Source of the DNA: Tersicoccus phoenicis
GTDB taxonomy: Bacteria > Actinomycetota > Actinomycetes > Actinomycetales > Micrococcaceae
Assembly: GCF_001968835.1 (NCBI RefSeq)
Contig: NZ_MRDE01000016.1
Span: 62,001-126,000, forward strand
Length of the DNA: 64,000 nt
Reading direction: 5' to 3'
The position numbers and the translations under genes are program-made. Shown here piece after piece: positions 1 through 7,805 of this stretch (positions are counted from its first letter, which is position 1; every line of letters begins with the position of its first letter). Under the pieces are notes generated by a model, which saw only the letters and a program-made list of their open reading frames with translations, did not search any database and had not been told where the DNA came from.

Positions 1-72
1 GTCCGGCCAGTTGCCCACGGCGGGGGTCACCGAGTAGAAGCGGTCCGGCCAGTTGCCCACGGCGGGGGTCAC
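1..72. repeat. 42-bp tandem repeat in coding sequence
   Basis: The 30-base block starting GTCCGGCCAGTTGCCCACGG occurs at 1-30 and again at 43-72, giving a 42-bp period. Because 42 is divisible by three, it adds a 14-residue unit (VTPAVGNWPDRFYS) to the secreted protein without shifting frame. The array probably continues beyond the left edge. Confidence 0.75.
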
Positions 73-201
73 CGTGCTCGACGACGCCGTGACCGATGTG
101 GCCGCCTGTGCCGCGGTGGCCCCCACAGCCACCATCGGCAACGCCAGAGCCGCACTCAGCAGGAGCGGTAGAGCCTTCACGGCGCGAGTCTTCACCTTCA
201 T
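1..201 (-). CDS. secreted repeat protein, 5' part only
   Basis: This is the start of a minus-strand gene that runs off the left edge, so only 67 codons are visible. It begins MKVKTRAVKALPLLLS, followed by a hydrophobic stretch and an Ala-X-Ala-like site near AAQAA, which together make a clear Sec signal peptide of about 33 residues. The mature part is Ser/Thr-rich and then enters two copies of VTPAVGNWPD separated by RFYS, encoded by a 42-bp tandem repeat at the window edge. AGGGGAACC precedes the ATG. The gene diverges from the XRE-TPR regulator at 394, and the operator-like palindrome at 343-357 lies between them. No family can be assigned from this fragment; a repeat-rich exported or wall-associated protein is the inference. 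Confidence 0.7.
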   Translation of the reverse strand, partial: MKVKTRAVKALPLLLSAALALPMVAVGATAAQAATSVTASSSTVTPAVGNWPDRFYSVTPAVGNWPD

Positions 202-342
202 GGTTCCCCTATACCTTTCCGCCCGAGACAAGCGGCGATCGTCCCTCGGTGAGACCTCCGAGGTGCCCGCACGTTGGTGTGCGACGTTGGCATCAGCGTA
301 CGGGACAACCCGCACTATGACAAGCGTCAACTCAGAATGGCC

Positions 343-357
343 TGACACCACATGTCA
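343..357. promoter_or_regulatory. candidate operator TGACA-N5-TGTCA (copy 1)
   Basis: A perfect inverted repeat, TGACA-CCACA-TGTCA, lies 36 bp before the XRE-TPR regulator and 142 bp before the divergent secreted gene. The same arms and spacer length recur at 1712-1726, just past the regulator gene. Looser half-sites (TGAC-AAGC-GTCA at 318-329 and TGACA at 387-391) surround it. A dyad operator for the neighbouring helix-turn-helix protein is the natural inference. Confidence 0.5.
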
Positions 358-381
358 TAGTCGCAGTCATGGGCGGGCTGG

Positions 382-387
382 TAGCAT
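382..387 (+). promoter_or_regulatory. -10 hexamer of a probable leaderless transcript
   Basis: TAGCAT ends exactly 6 nt before the ATG at 394 and no Shine-Dalgarno sequence precedes that ATG. This spacing would put the transcription start at or next to the start codon. No convincing -35 is seen, so an activator or an extended contact may be needed. Confidence 0.4.
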
Positions 388-393
388 GACACC

Positions 394-1644
394 ATGCGGA
401 TCAGCACGAGTTTCAGCAAGAAACTGAAGGAAGCCCGGCTGGCTCGCGGACTCACGCAGGCCCAACTCGCCGGCGATTCCTACACGGCCAGTTACATCTC
501 CCTGCTGGAGAGCGGACGACGACGCCCGACGGACGCCATCTTGAGCGAACTGGCGACACGCCTCGGTGTCGGCCTGGACGATCTGCGCAGCTTCCGGGAG
601 GAAATCGGCTCCGGAACCTCGATCACCTCGATCGAACTCGAGATGCAGGCACGGCAAGCCTGGAAGAACTATGACTACCCACTAGCGGCAGATTATGCCG
701 CTCAGGCACTCGCAGGCATCAACGTGGAGCAGAACGCGTCGGCGTGGTGGTCGCTGAGCATGCTGTACGCCGAATGCCTCATGGTCAGCGAGAAATACGA
801 GCCCTGCTGGGAGGTCTCCCAAGCTCTCCGCAACCATCCGATCGCCCGCGAATCGATCAACCTCGCGGCCGAGGCGGAGATCATCGCGGCCTCGAGCAAG
901 CAGGGCATGGGTCGGCTCCCTGACGCGGTACACCACGCGCGGGCGGCAGTCGAACTGCTCGTTGAGCATCCATCCCGAAATCCCTCGACGCTGCTCGAAG
1001 CTCAGTGTGCGCTGATCGCTACCCTGGCGGAGAGCGACCAGCTGACGGAAGCCACGGAGGTGGCGTGCCAGGTCGACCTGCAGCCCACTCCGGGCGTATC
1101 CGCTCAGATGCGCGGTCGCGGAGCATGGGCGGTCGGCAACCTGGCCTTCCTTCGGGGCGACCCACAGGAGGGCGCACGATTGCACAGCCAGGCGATCGAC
1201 CTGCTCTCGCCCGCCATGGGCTTGCGGCAGTGGGGGCGCTTGAACAAGGCCACTGCCGACATGAGAATCACCAAAGGCGCGGTCAGCGGCCAGATCACCG
1301 AGTACCTCGACCGCGCACAGTTCGCGATCGACGTCGTCGGCAACCGCAGTGACAAGCTCGAACTGGCCATGGTGAGTGCCCGATGGGCCCTCGAGTCCGC
1401 ACGGCCCGCCGAGGCATTGACGCATCTCACTCCCGTGCTGGCCGAGCTGGAGACGCTCGCCCCGCAGACCGCTGGTGAAGCGGAGATGATCCACGCGCGG
1501 ATCCTGGAGTTGACGGGACGGATCGGGGACTCGGCGCACGCTCTCCTGCGAGCGGCGCACGCGTTCGAAGCCGCCGGCGCCTACGAACGTGCGACCGGCG
1601 CCTTCAAGCAGTACGTCGCCCTCACCGCGCCGGCATCGGCCTGA
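394..1644 (+). CDS. XRE-family transcriptional regulator with TPR-like domain
   Basis: The 416-residue protein opens with an XRE-type helix-turn-helix (about residues 6-65: KLKEARLARGLTQAQLAG then SYISLLESGRRRPT). About 330 residues of helical, Ala/Leu-rich repeats follow, typical of the TPR-like sensor half of actinobacterial and PlcR/Rgg-like regulators. Such proteins bind a palindromic operator and usually respond to a peptide or small ligand through the TPR part; neither ligand nor target is known here. The start is supported by the HTH beginning a few residues later. The two TGACA-N5-TGTCA sites that bracket the gene suggest autoregulation and control of the secreted gene on its left, the phosphatase on its right, or both. 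It appears monocistronic. Confidence 0.85.
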   Translation: MRISTSFSKKLKEARLARGLTQAQLAGDSYTASYISLLESGRRRPTDAILSELATRLGVGLDDLRSFREEIGSGTSITSIELEMQARQAWKNYDYPLAADYAAQALAGINVEQNASAWWSLSMLYAECLMVSEKYEPCWEVSQALRNHPIARESINLAAEAEIIAASSKQGMGRLPDAVHHARAAVELLVEHPSRNPSTLLEAQCALIATLAESDQLTEATEVACQVDLQPTPGVSAQMRGRGAWAVGNLAFLRGDPQEGARLHSQAIDLLSPAMGLRQWGRLNKATADMRITKGAVSGQITEYLDRAQFAIDVVGNRSDKLELAMVSARWALESARPAEALTHLTPVLAELETLAPQTAGEAEMIHARILELTGRIGDSAHALLRAAHAFEAAGAYERATGAFKQYVALTAPASA

Positions 1645-1711
1645 CCCACGGGCGGAAACCAGCGGATCGCGCCCGGATATCGGGACATGTGACGAGATAC
1701 CAACATCCAAA

Positions 1712-1726
1712 TGACAGATTCTGTCA
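1712..1726. promoter_or_regulatory. candidate operator TGACA-N5-TGTCA (copy 2)
   Basis: TGACA-GATTC-TGTCA has the same perfect arms and 5-base spacer as the site at 343-357. It lies 68 bp after the regulator stop codon and 133 bp before the phosphatase start at 1859, so it could control the phosphatase-kinase pair. A GACATGTGAC half-palindrome stands nearby at 1684. Confidence 0.5.
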
Positions 1727-1846
1727 GGTGACGCCGGGCAGGCTGATCGCTCGGGTCAACGGCACCGGGACTCCACGCGAGGCGCGCACGGCGCGTCGAC
1801 GTCGTCGTGATCAACGGGCGTACTCCTCGGCCCCGACCGGGATCGG

Positions 1847-1852
1847 TACGGT
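1847..1852 (+). promoter_or_regulatory. -10 hexamer of a probable leaderless transcript
   Basis: TACGGT stands exactly 6 nt before the ATG at 1859, with no Shine-Dalgarno sequence between. This is the same geometry as at 382-387, 3146-3151 and 15553-15558. Confidence 0.35.
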
Positions 1853-1858
1853 GGTCTC

Positions 1859-2368
1859 ATGTTCCGCGTGATGACCGTCTGCACGGGCAACATCTGCCGC
1901 TCCCCCATGGCCGCCCGCATGCTTCGCCGCGCCCTCCGGGACGCGGGGCTCGAGGACGATGTCGAGGTCGGTTCGTCGGGTACGTCTCGGTGGGAGTTGG
2001 GCAAGCCGATCGACCCGCGAGCGCGTGCGGTACTGGAAGCGGACGAGATCGACTCCGCCAGCCACCGCGCACGCGAGTTCGACCCCGCGTGGTTCACCGA
2101 CCTGGACCTGATCCTCGCGATGGATGTGGACCACTACGACGAACTGCGCGAGCTGGCCCCCGACCGGCGGGCCGCGGAGAAGGTGCACATGTTCCGTGGG
2201 TTCGTCGACGGCACCGGCGACCTCGACCCCCAGGACGCAGGAATCAGCGACCCCTGGTACGGCACGGACGCCGACTTCGCGACCACGCACCGATTGATCG
2301 CCGAGGCGTTGCCCTCGCTCGTCGGGTGGATCCGCGACCACCGTGACGCCGGTATCGCGCACCGGTGA
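1859..2368 (+). CDS. low-molecular-weight protein-tyrosine phosphatase
   Basis: The active-site loop is at the N-terminus: Cys8-Thr-Gly-Asn-Ile-Cys-Arg14-Ser15, the C-X5-R-S signature of LMW-PTPases. A DPWYG segment near residue 137 supplies the general-acid aspartate. At 169 residues it has the usual family length. These cytosolic enzymes remove phosphate from tyrosine (some act on phospho-arginine) in signalling, stress or envelope polysaccharide control; the substrate here is unknown. The last codon overlaps the GTG of the next gene by 4 bp (GTGA), so the two are probably translationally coupled. No tyrosine kinase of the Wzc type is nearby. Confidence 0.9.
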   Translation: MFRVMTVCTGNICRSPMAARMLRRALRDAGLEDDVEVGSSGTSRWELGKPIDPRARAVLEADEIDSASHRAREFDPAWFTDLDLILAMDVDHYDELRELAPDRRAAEKVHMFRGFVDGTGDLDPQDAGISDPWYGTDADFATTHRLIAEALPSLVGWIRDHRDAGIAHR

Positions 2369-3036
2369 GCGCGGCCGATCGGACCTGGCTGATCGGCATC
2401 GACGGCAGATCCGGTGCCGGCAAGACCACGCTGGCCGCTGCGCTCGCCGCTGCGCTTGCCGCGGCCCTCGCCGGGGAATCGGACCGGCAGCGGGAACCGG
2501 ACCGGCAGCGGGAACCGGATCGGGAATGGCGTCCCCGGCTCGACCGCGTACCGATCGACGTCTTCCATCTGGAAGATGTCTACCCCGGCTGGGACGGGCT
2601 GTCCGCCGGGATGGACCGATACCGGGCAGAGGTACTGGAGCCGCTGGTGGCCGGTCGGTCCGCCCGGTGGACCGACTGGGACTGGGCGAGCCACCGACCG
2701 GGCCGCACCCATCTGATAGCACCCGGCGGCCTGGTGATCGCCGAGGGTGTGGGCGCCGGGCACGCGGCGGCCCGTCCCCTGCTGGACGTGCTGGTGTGGG
2801 TGCAGGTGCCGGCGGACCAGCGGCGGCAGCGTGCGCTGGCGCGCGACGGCGACCTGTTCCGGCCGCACTGGTCCCGGTGGGCGAGGCAGGAGAAGAGGTG
2901 GCTGGAGGGCGATGACGTCGCGGCGGCCGCCGACGTCGTCGTCGACGGCAGCGACGACCCCCATCACGAGCCGGACACGGACGTGATTGCCCGCCACGTG
3001 CTGTGCCGGCTCATCGGGAAGCCGGGCCGCCGCTGA
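2365..3036 (+). CDS. P-loop nucleoside-kinase-like protein
   Basis: A Walker A motif (GRSGAGKT, residues 14-21) opens a 223-residue protein of the uridine kinase/AAA superfamily. A DVFHLEDVYPGW segment resembles the substrate-binding Asp/His region of these kinases, and VIAEGVGAGH marks the Walker B strand. The substrate cannot be read from sequence. Just after Walker A there is a low-complexity insert: Ala-Ala-Ala-Leu repeated three times, then DRQREP twice, the latter encoded by two perfect 18-bp repeats (2481-2516). It overlaps the phosphatase by 4 bp. The family is often annotated only as uridine kinase-like. Confidence 0.75.
   Translation: MSAADRTWLIGIDGRSGAGKTTLAAALAAALAAALAGESDRQREPDRQREPDREWRPRLDRVPIDVFHLEDVYPGWDGLSAGMDRYRAEVLEPLVAGRSARWTDWDWASHRPGRTHLIAPGGLVIAEGVGAGHAAARPLLDVLVWVQVPADQRRQRALARDGDLFRPHWSRWARQEKRWLEGDDVAAAADVVVDGSDDPHHEPDTDVIARHVLCRLIGKPGRR
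2481..2516 (+). repeat. 18-bp in-frame tandem duplication
   Basis: Two perfect copies of an 18-bp unit (GGACCGGCAGCGGGAACC) are followed by a decayed third copy. They encode DRQREP-DRQREP-DREW in the kinase. Upstream, a 12-bp Ala-Ala-Ala-Leu repeat from about 2432 to 2472 suggests that replication slippage has expanded this spot repeatedly. Confidence 0.7.
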
Positions 3037-3145
3037 CGCGCAGCCGGACCAGGCAAGCACGGCGGAGACGGAACCGGCAGTTAGCGTACTCGGCCGTCCC
3101 CCGGCACCGATGCGAGGAACCGCCATCTCCGCGTGACCGCCTCGC

Positions 3146-3151
3146 TACTGT
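3146..3151 (+). promoter_or_regulatory. -10 hexamer of a probable leaderless transcript
   Basis: TACTGT lies exactly 6 nt upstream of the pabC ATG, and GGGTCC, the only sequence between them, is not a Shine-Dalgarno. Confidence 0.35.
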
Positions 3152-3157
3152 GGGTCC

Positions 3158-4039
3158 ATGAGCGCCCTCGTCCTGCTGACCCCGACGGATCCGGACGGCC
3201 GCGTCGTCGACCCCCACGCCCCACAGCTGCTCGTCACCGACCTCGGTGTCGTCCGCGGCGACGGCGTGTTCGAGACGCTGCTGGCCGTCGACGGCCGCGC
3301 CCTGCAACTGGACGCCCACCTGGACCGGCTGGCGTCGTCGGCCACCGCCCTCGACCTGAGCCTGCCCGACGGTGCCCACTGGCGCGCCGCCATCGACACG
3401 GGGCTGGCGGAGTTCGCGCGTCGCCACGGGAACGTCGATGCGGTGATCCGACTCGTGGGTACGCGCGGCGTCGACCCGGCGGGCCCGCCGACCTGCTGGG
3501 CGTACCTGCAACCGGTACCGGCGAGCAGCCGCGAACAGCGCGACCGCGGGATCGACGTCCTGCTGCTGGACCGCGGCTACTCCAGCGAGGCGGCATCGGA
3601 GGCGCCGTGGCTGCTCCTCGGGTCGAAGACCATCTCCTACGCGGTGAACATGGCGGCACTGCGGCACGCGCACCGGCAAGGCGCCGACGACGCCATCTTC
3701 GTCAGTTCCGACCGGCAGGTCCTCGAGGGGCCGACGTCGACCGTGCTCATCGCCCGGACCCGCGACGGGGTCCGCGAACTGGTGACACCGTTGCTGCGCA
3801 GCGGCATCCTGGCCGGCACCACGCAGGGCGCCCTGTTCGCCACCGCGCAGACAGCCGGGTGGTCACTGGGGTACGGTCCGCTGACCCCGGACGATCTGTT
3901 CGGCAACAACGGCGTCTGGTTGGCCTCGAGCGTGCGACTGCTCGCCCCCGTCCGCAGCGTCGACGGCCGTGCGATCCCGGTCAGCGCCGAGCTCACGAGC
4001 GAGCTCACCGAGCTGCTGCTCACGGCCACCCGGCACTGA
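3158..4039 (+). CDS. pabC: aminodeoxychorismate lyase (class IV aminotransferase)
   Basis: This is a 293-residue class IV PLP enzyme. The PLP lysine is Lys157 in LLLGSKTISYAVNMAAL, and the later VLEGPTSTVLIA and GILAGTTQGALF segments are the phosphate-binding motifs of the family. PabC cleaves 4-amino-4-deoxychorismate to p-aminobenzoate and pyruvate for folate synthesis. Branched-chain and D-amino acid aminotransferases share the fold, but the short length and VVRGDGVFETLL start favour PabC. The next gene is a methyltransferase that would use a folate methyl donor, a loose functional link. It stands alone, 121 bp after the kinase. Confidence 0.8.
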   Translation: MSALVLLTPTDPDGRVVDPHAPQLLVTDLGVVRGDGVFETLLAVDGRALQLDAHLDRLASSATALDLSLPDGAHWRAAIDTGLAEFARRHGNVDAVIRLVGTRGVDPAGPPTCWAYLQPVPASSREQRDRGIDVLLLDRGYSSEAASEAPWLLLGSKTISYAVNMAALRHAHRQGADDAIFVSSDRQVLEGPTSTVLIARTRDGVRELVTPLLRSGILAGTTQGALFATAQTAGWSLGYGPLTPDDLFGNNGVWLASSVRLLAPVRSVDGRAIPVSAELTSELTELLLTATRH

Positions 4040-4042
4040 ACT

Positions 4043-4085
4043 GGTCCTCTCCCCTCACCGGTGATGACGTCACATCGGGGAGACC
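4043..4085. repeat. nested palindromes between pabC and the MetE-like gene
   Basis: Outer arms TCTCCCC (4048-4054) and GGGGAGA (4077-4083) enclose two perfect palindromes side by side: TCACCGGTGA (4055-4064) and TGACGTCA (4065-4072). The block sits 4 nt after the pabC stop and 20 nt before the next ATG. It could be a terminator, an operator or an mRNA structure. It is too short to be any SAM riboswitch class. Confidence 0.5.
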
Positions 4086-4105
4086 GGCGCCGCAGCGGCG
4101 GGTAG

Positions 4106-5332
4106 ATGGATGACACTGGTCAGATGCTGCACAGCACCGACGCCATCCGGACCACCCACGTGGGTTCACTGCCCCGCACCGACGCCCTCCTCGCCGCCAA
4201 CGCGGAGCTGACCGAGCAGGGCCGCACCCCCGCGTTCGACCGACTGCTCGCTGACTCGGTCACCGACCTCGTCCGCCGTCAGGTCGAGACGGGCATCTCC
4301 CAGGTCGGCGACGGCGAGTACGGGCACGCGATGAGCCACTCGGTGGACTACGGGGCCTGGTGGAACTACTCGTTCGCCCGGCTCGGCGGCCTGGAGCCGA
4401 GCGGCCTGGACCGCTGGGCGGACACGTCGGTCCGCCGCTCCGGCCCGGGCAACGTCGTGCTGACCACCTTCCCCGACCGGCGCGATCGGCGGGCCTTCGC
4501 CGAGGCGTACAGCGACCCCGACTCAGGGATCCTCACCGGCCGGCGGAGGGCGCTCCAGCCGAAGGTGACCGGCCCCCTGACCTACACCGGGCAGCAGGCC
4601 GTCGCCGCGGACATCGCGAACCTCCAGGCGGCGATGGCTGCCGCGGGCGCCGACGAGGGTTTCATCCCGTCGCTCTCCCCCGGGTCCTGCTCCCGCATCG
4701 CCAACGAGTACTACGCGACCGAGGAGGAGTTCGTCTACGCGTGCGCGGACGCCATGCGGGAGGAGTACCGGGCGATCCTCGACGCCGGCCTGGTGCTGCA
4801 GATCGATGATCCGTCGATCGCCGAGAACTGGGACATGATCAACCCGGAGCCCACGGTCGCGGACTACCAGGCGTTCACCCGGGTCAGGATCGAGGCGTTG
4901 CAGTCCGCGCTCCGGGGTCTGGACACGTCCCGCGTCCGGTTCCACGTGTGCTGGGGGTCCTGGCACGGTCCGCACACCACCGACATCGGCTTCGAGCACC
5001 TGGTGGACCTGATGCTCTCCGTCGAGGTCGGCGGCTACTCGTTCGAGGCCGGCAACGTCCGGCACGAACACGAGTGGCGGGTGTGGCAGGACCGGGTTCT
5101 GCCCGACGGCGCGGTGATCCTGCCGGGGGTCGTCTCCCACGCCACGAACGTCGTCGAGCACCCGCGCCTGGTGGCCGACCGCATCGTCCGGTTCGCCGGC
5201 CTGGTCGGCAAGGAGAACGTCGTCGCGTCGACGGACTGCGGGCTGGGCGGGCGGGTGCACCCGCAGATCGCGTGGGCCAAGCTGGCCGCGCTCACCGCGG
5301 GGGCCGCCCTGGCGTCGGCCGAACTCTACTGA
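4106..5332 (+). CDS. cobalamin-independent methionine synthase C-terminal-like protein
   Basis: This 408-residue protein matches only the catalytic half of MetE. Recognisable elements are THVGSLPR near the start, GDGEYG, IDDPSIAE, and the likely zinc ligands His/Cys in FHVCWGSWHG and the Cys of STDCGLGGRVH. Family members transfer a methyl or alkyl group to a thiol through a zinc-bound thiolate; full MetE uses methyltetrahydrofolate-polyglutamate and homocysteine. Free-standing versions of this length are widespread in actinobacteria and their true substrates are mostly untested. A second ATG at 4124 is an alternative start. The gene converges on ykoC with only 15 bp between stops. Confidence 0.8.
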   Translation: MDDTGQMLHSTDAIRTTHVGSLPRTDALLAANAELTEQGRTPAFDRLLADSVTDLVRRQVETGISQVGDGEYGHAMSHSVDYGAWWNYSFARLGGLEPSGLDRWADTSVRRSGPGNVVLTTFPDRRDRRAFAEAYSDPDSGILTGRRRALQPKVTGPLTYTGQQAVAADIANLQAAMAAAGADEGFIPSLSPGSCSRIANEYYATEEEFVYACADAMREEYRAILDAGLVLQIDDPSIAENWDMINPEPTVADYQAFTRVRIEALQSALRGLDTSRVRFHVCWGSWHGPHTTDIGFEHLVDLMLSVEVGGYSFEAGNVRHEHEWRVWQDRVLPDGAVILPGVVSHATNVVEHPRLVADRIVRFAGLVGKENVVASTDCGLGGRVHPQIAWAKLAALTAGAALASAELY

Positions 5333-5347
5333 TCCGCGCCGCACCCG

Positions 5348-6172
5348 TCAGAGGATGGGATTCCAGGTGCCCGCGAGCACGGCCGCGGTGACGGCGACGA
5401 CGGCGAGCAGCACCCCGCCGGCGACGACGACCGCGTCCCGGGGGTGGAACGTCGACGGCCGCGCCCAGGTGCGCCGGCCCGACCCGAATCCGCGGGCCTC
5501 CATCGTGATGGCCAGTCGACCGGCCCGGCGGATCGCCTGGACGAGCAGCGCCACCGTCTGACCCGCACCGGCCCGGAGCCGGCCGAGCACTCCGCCGATC
5601 CCCCGGGCACCGGCACCGACGCCCCGCGCCCGCCGCGCCATGCTGAGGGTCGACCACTCGGCCACCAGCAACCCGACCAGACGCATCGCCGCGAGTGCCC
5701 CGAGAACGAACCGGTGCGGCAGGTGCAGGCGCTGTGCGAGGGCGTCCGCCAGGTCCGTCGGGTCGGTGGTCGCCAGGAGCAGGATGCCGGGCACCGCGAG
5801 GGCCAGACCGCGCAGCGCGATTCCGACCCCCGCGGTCAGCGCCCCGCTGGTCAGGTCGAAGGGTCCGGCTTGCAGCAGCACGGCTCCGGAGGGCGGGGCG
5901 AGGACCGTCGTCCCGTATCCGGAGACCAGCGCGGCGACCAGGATCGGCCAACCCCGGACGAGCAGGGTCCGCAGCGTCAGCCCGGCCAACGGCACCAGGA
6001 CCAGTTCGCCGACGAGGGCGACCCCGGCGCACACCGGGTCGGTCGTGGCCAGCAGCGCGACGGTCAGTACCAGGGCGGCGGCGAGCTTGGCCAGCGGGTG
6101 GGCCCGGGCGAGGACCGACCGTGCCCGGGCGTCGCGCCCCTGGCCCGGTCGTGGCGCGGCCGTCGCCGTCAT
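5348..6172 (-). CDS. ykoC: ECF transporter T component, thiamine type
   Basis: The 274-residue membrane protein has about five to six hydrophobic segments and an EcfT/CbiQ-type cytoplasmic region. ITMEARGFG near residue 225 is the A-R-G coupling motif that contacts the ATPase. The ATG overlaps the stop of the ATPase gene by 4 bp (ATGA), so translation is coupled. The order S, double ATPase, T behind a TPP riboswitch is that of ykoE-ykoD-ykoC, which imports thiamine or its hydroxymethylpyrimidine precursor. It is the last gene of the operon. Confidence 0.85.
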   Translation of the reverse strand: MTATAAPRPGQGRDARARSVLARAHPLAKLAAALVLTVALLATTDPVCAGVALVGELVLVPLAGLTLRTLLVRGWPILVAALVSGYGTTVLAPPSGAVLLQAGPFDLTSGALTAGVGIALRGLALAVPGILLLATTDPTDLADALAQRLHLPHRFVLGALAAMRLVGLLVAEWSTLSMARRARGVGAGARGIGGVLGRLRAGAGQTVALLVQAIRRAGRLAITMEARGFGSGRRTWARPSTFHPRDAVVVAGGVLLAVVAVTAAVLAGTWNPIL

Positions 6173-7800
6173 CGGGCCCCCGTCCGGGCCGACGCGGCGC
6201 CGGCGGGATCGGCGGAGGACCGGCCCGGCAGGTGCAGTCGGTCTCCACCCAGGACGGCCGTGAACGCGGCATCGTGGGTGACGGAGACGACGGCCCGGCC
6301 CTCGTCGAGCAGCCCGGAAAGGAGTTCGGCGAGCCGGTGCCAGGTGACGGCGTCCTGCCCGAACGTCGGTTCGTCGAGCACGACGATGCGCGGACTGGCC
6401 GCGAGCACGGTGGCGACGGAGAGCCGCCGCTTCTCGCCACCGGAGAGGGTGAACGGGTTGGCCGCGGCGAGGTGGCCGAGCCGCAGCCGGTCGAGCAACT
6501 CGTCCACCCGCGCGTCGAGCGCCGCCTCCCACCCGGCGGACTGCCGGCCGGCACGGTGGGCCACGCGACGCGGACCCAAGGCGAGTTCGTCCCGCACGGT
6601 CCCGGTCACGAACTGGTGCTCAGGCTCCTGGAAGACCGTGCCGATGCGCGTGATCAACTCGCCGGGACGCCACCGGTGCGGCTCCGGGCCCGCGGCCCCG
6701 GCGAGCGCGGGCGCCGCCGTCAGCGTTCCGTCGGCGGGCGGCAGCAGCCCGGCGAGGGTGAGGGCGAGGGTGGACTTGCCGACCCCGTTCGGCCCGGTGA
6801 TGCTCAGCGCCCGCCCGGCGGCCAGCGTCGCATCGACGCCGGTCGCGACGACCGCCACGCGGTCCGGACACCGGTCGTTCCGCCCGGCGCGATCCCGGCC
6901 GCGTCGGGCTCGTGACCCCCGCGCGTGCCGGCTGACGGCGAGATCCCGGGCGGTCAGCAGTGGCTGCCCGCCGCTGGGGAGGCGGACGGGTAGTTCCGGT
7001 TCGTGGCCGGGCACCCAGATGCCCGCCGCGGCCAGCTCGGTACCATGCGCGCCGAGCACCTGCTCGATCGGCCCGTCGTACAGGATCCCGCCGCTGCGCT
7101 CAGCACCCCCGGCGAGCACGACGACCCGGTCCACCACCGGCGCCCACACGGTGACGCGATGCTCGACGACGACGAGGGTGGCACCGGTCGCGTCCAGGGC
7201 CGCGGCCACGGCGTCCCGGACCTGCAGCACGCCGGCCGGGTCCAGGTTGGCCGTCGGCTCGTCCAGCAGCAGCAGGCCAGGCGCCATGGCGAGCAACCCG
7301 GCCAGGCCCAGCCGTTGCTGCTGGCCGCCGGAGAGCGCGCCGGTGGGATGGTCCAGCGGTAAGGCCAGCCCGACGGCGTCGAGCGCGTCCCGGACCCGGG
7401 GCCAGATCAGCTCGCGCGGGACGGCGAGGTTCTCGGGCCCGAAGGCGACGTCGTCGCCGATGCGGGAGAGGACGATCTGCGCCTCCGGGTCCTGCTGCAA
7501 CAGCCCGGTGCGGCCGCGGGCCGCCGTCGCGGGCACCCCGTCGATGAGCAACTGCCCCCGCGACTCGGCGTCCTGGGGGTCGAGCAGTCCGGCCAGCCCG
7601 TGCAGGACCGTGGACTTGCCCGCCCCGGACGGCCCGAGCAGCAGGACCCGTTCCCCCGGCTCGATCCGCAGGTCGAGCCCGTCGACGGCGGCAGCGCGAC
7701 GTCCGCCGTGACGCCAGCCCCAGCCGCGGGCCTCGACCGCGGCCGGGTGCGGACCGGTCCGGCCGTCGATGGGGCTGCCCGCGCGCGCCGGCCCGGGCAC
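6169..7800 (-). CDS. ykoD: ECF transporter duplicated ATPase, thiamine type
   Basis: Two complete ABC ATPase domains are fused in 543 residues. Domain 1 has GPSGAGKST, LSGGQQQR, LLLLDEPTANLD and the switch VVEHRV. Domain 2 has GPNGVGKST, LSGGEKRR, IVVLDEPTFGQD and VSVTHDA. An Arg-rich linker separates them. The GTG at 7800 is chosen because it lies 5 nt beyond the ykoE stop, with GGGAGCGGG just upstream; the longer reading frame above it is only antisense-like overlap with ykoE. It powers uptake by the YkoE substrate-binding subunit. Confidence 0.9.
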   Translation of the reverse strand: MPGPARAGSPIDGRTGPHPAAVEARGWGWRHGGRRAAAVDGLDLRIEPGERVLLLGPSGAGKSTVLHGLAGLLDPQDAESRGQLLIDGVPATAARGRTGLLQQDPEAQIVLSRIGDDVAFGPENLAVPRELIWPRVRDALDAVGLALPLDHPTGALSGGQQQRLGLAGLLAMAPGLLLLDEPTANLDPAGVLQVRDAVAAALDATGATLVVVEHRVTVWAPVVDRVVVLAGGAERSGGILYDGPIEQVLGAHGTELAAAGIWVPGHEPELPVRLPSGGQPLLTARDLAVSRHARGSRARRGRDRAGRNDRCPDRVAVVATGVDATLAAGRALSITGPNGVGKSTLALTLAGLLPPADGTLTAAPALAGAAGPEPHRWRPGELITRIGTVFQEPEHQFVTGTVRDELALGPRRVAHRAGRQSAGWEAALDARVDELLDRLRLGHLAAANPFTLSGGEKRRLSVATVLAASPRIVVLDEPTFGQDAVTWHRLAELLSGLLDEGRAVVSVTHDAAFTAVLGGDRLHLPGRSSADPAGAASARTGAR

Positions 7801-7805
7801 AGCGC

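Noticed and set aside
4043-4105. SAM or cobalamin riboswitch before the MetE-like gene
   Set aside because: The gap is only 66 bp and none of the conserved aptamer blocks are present; it is explained by short palindromes.
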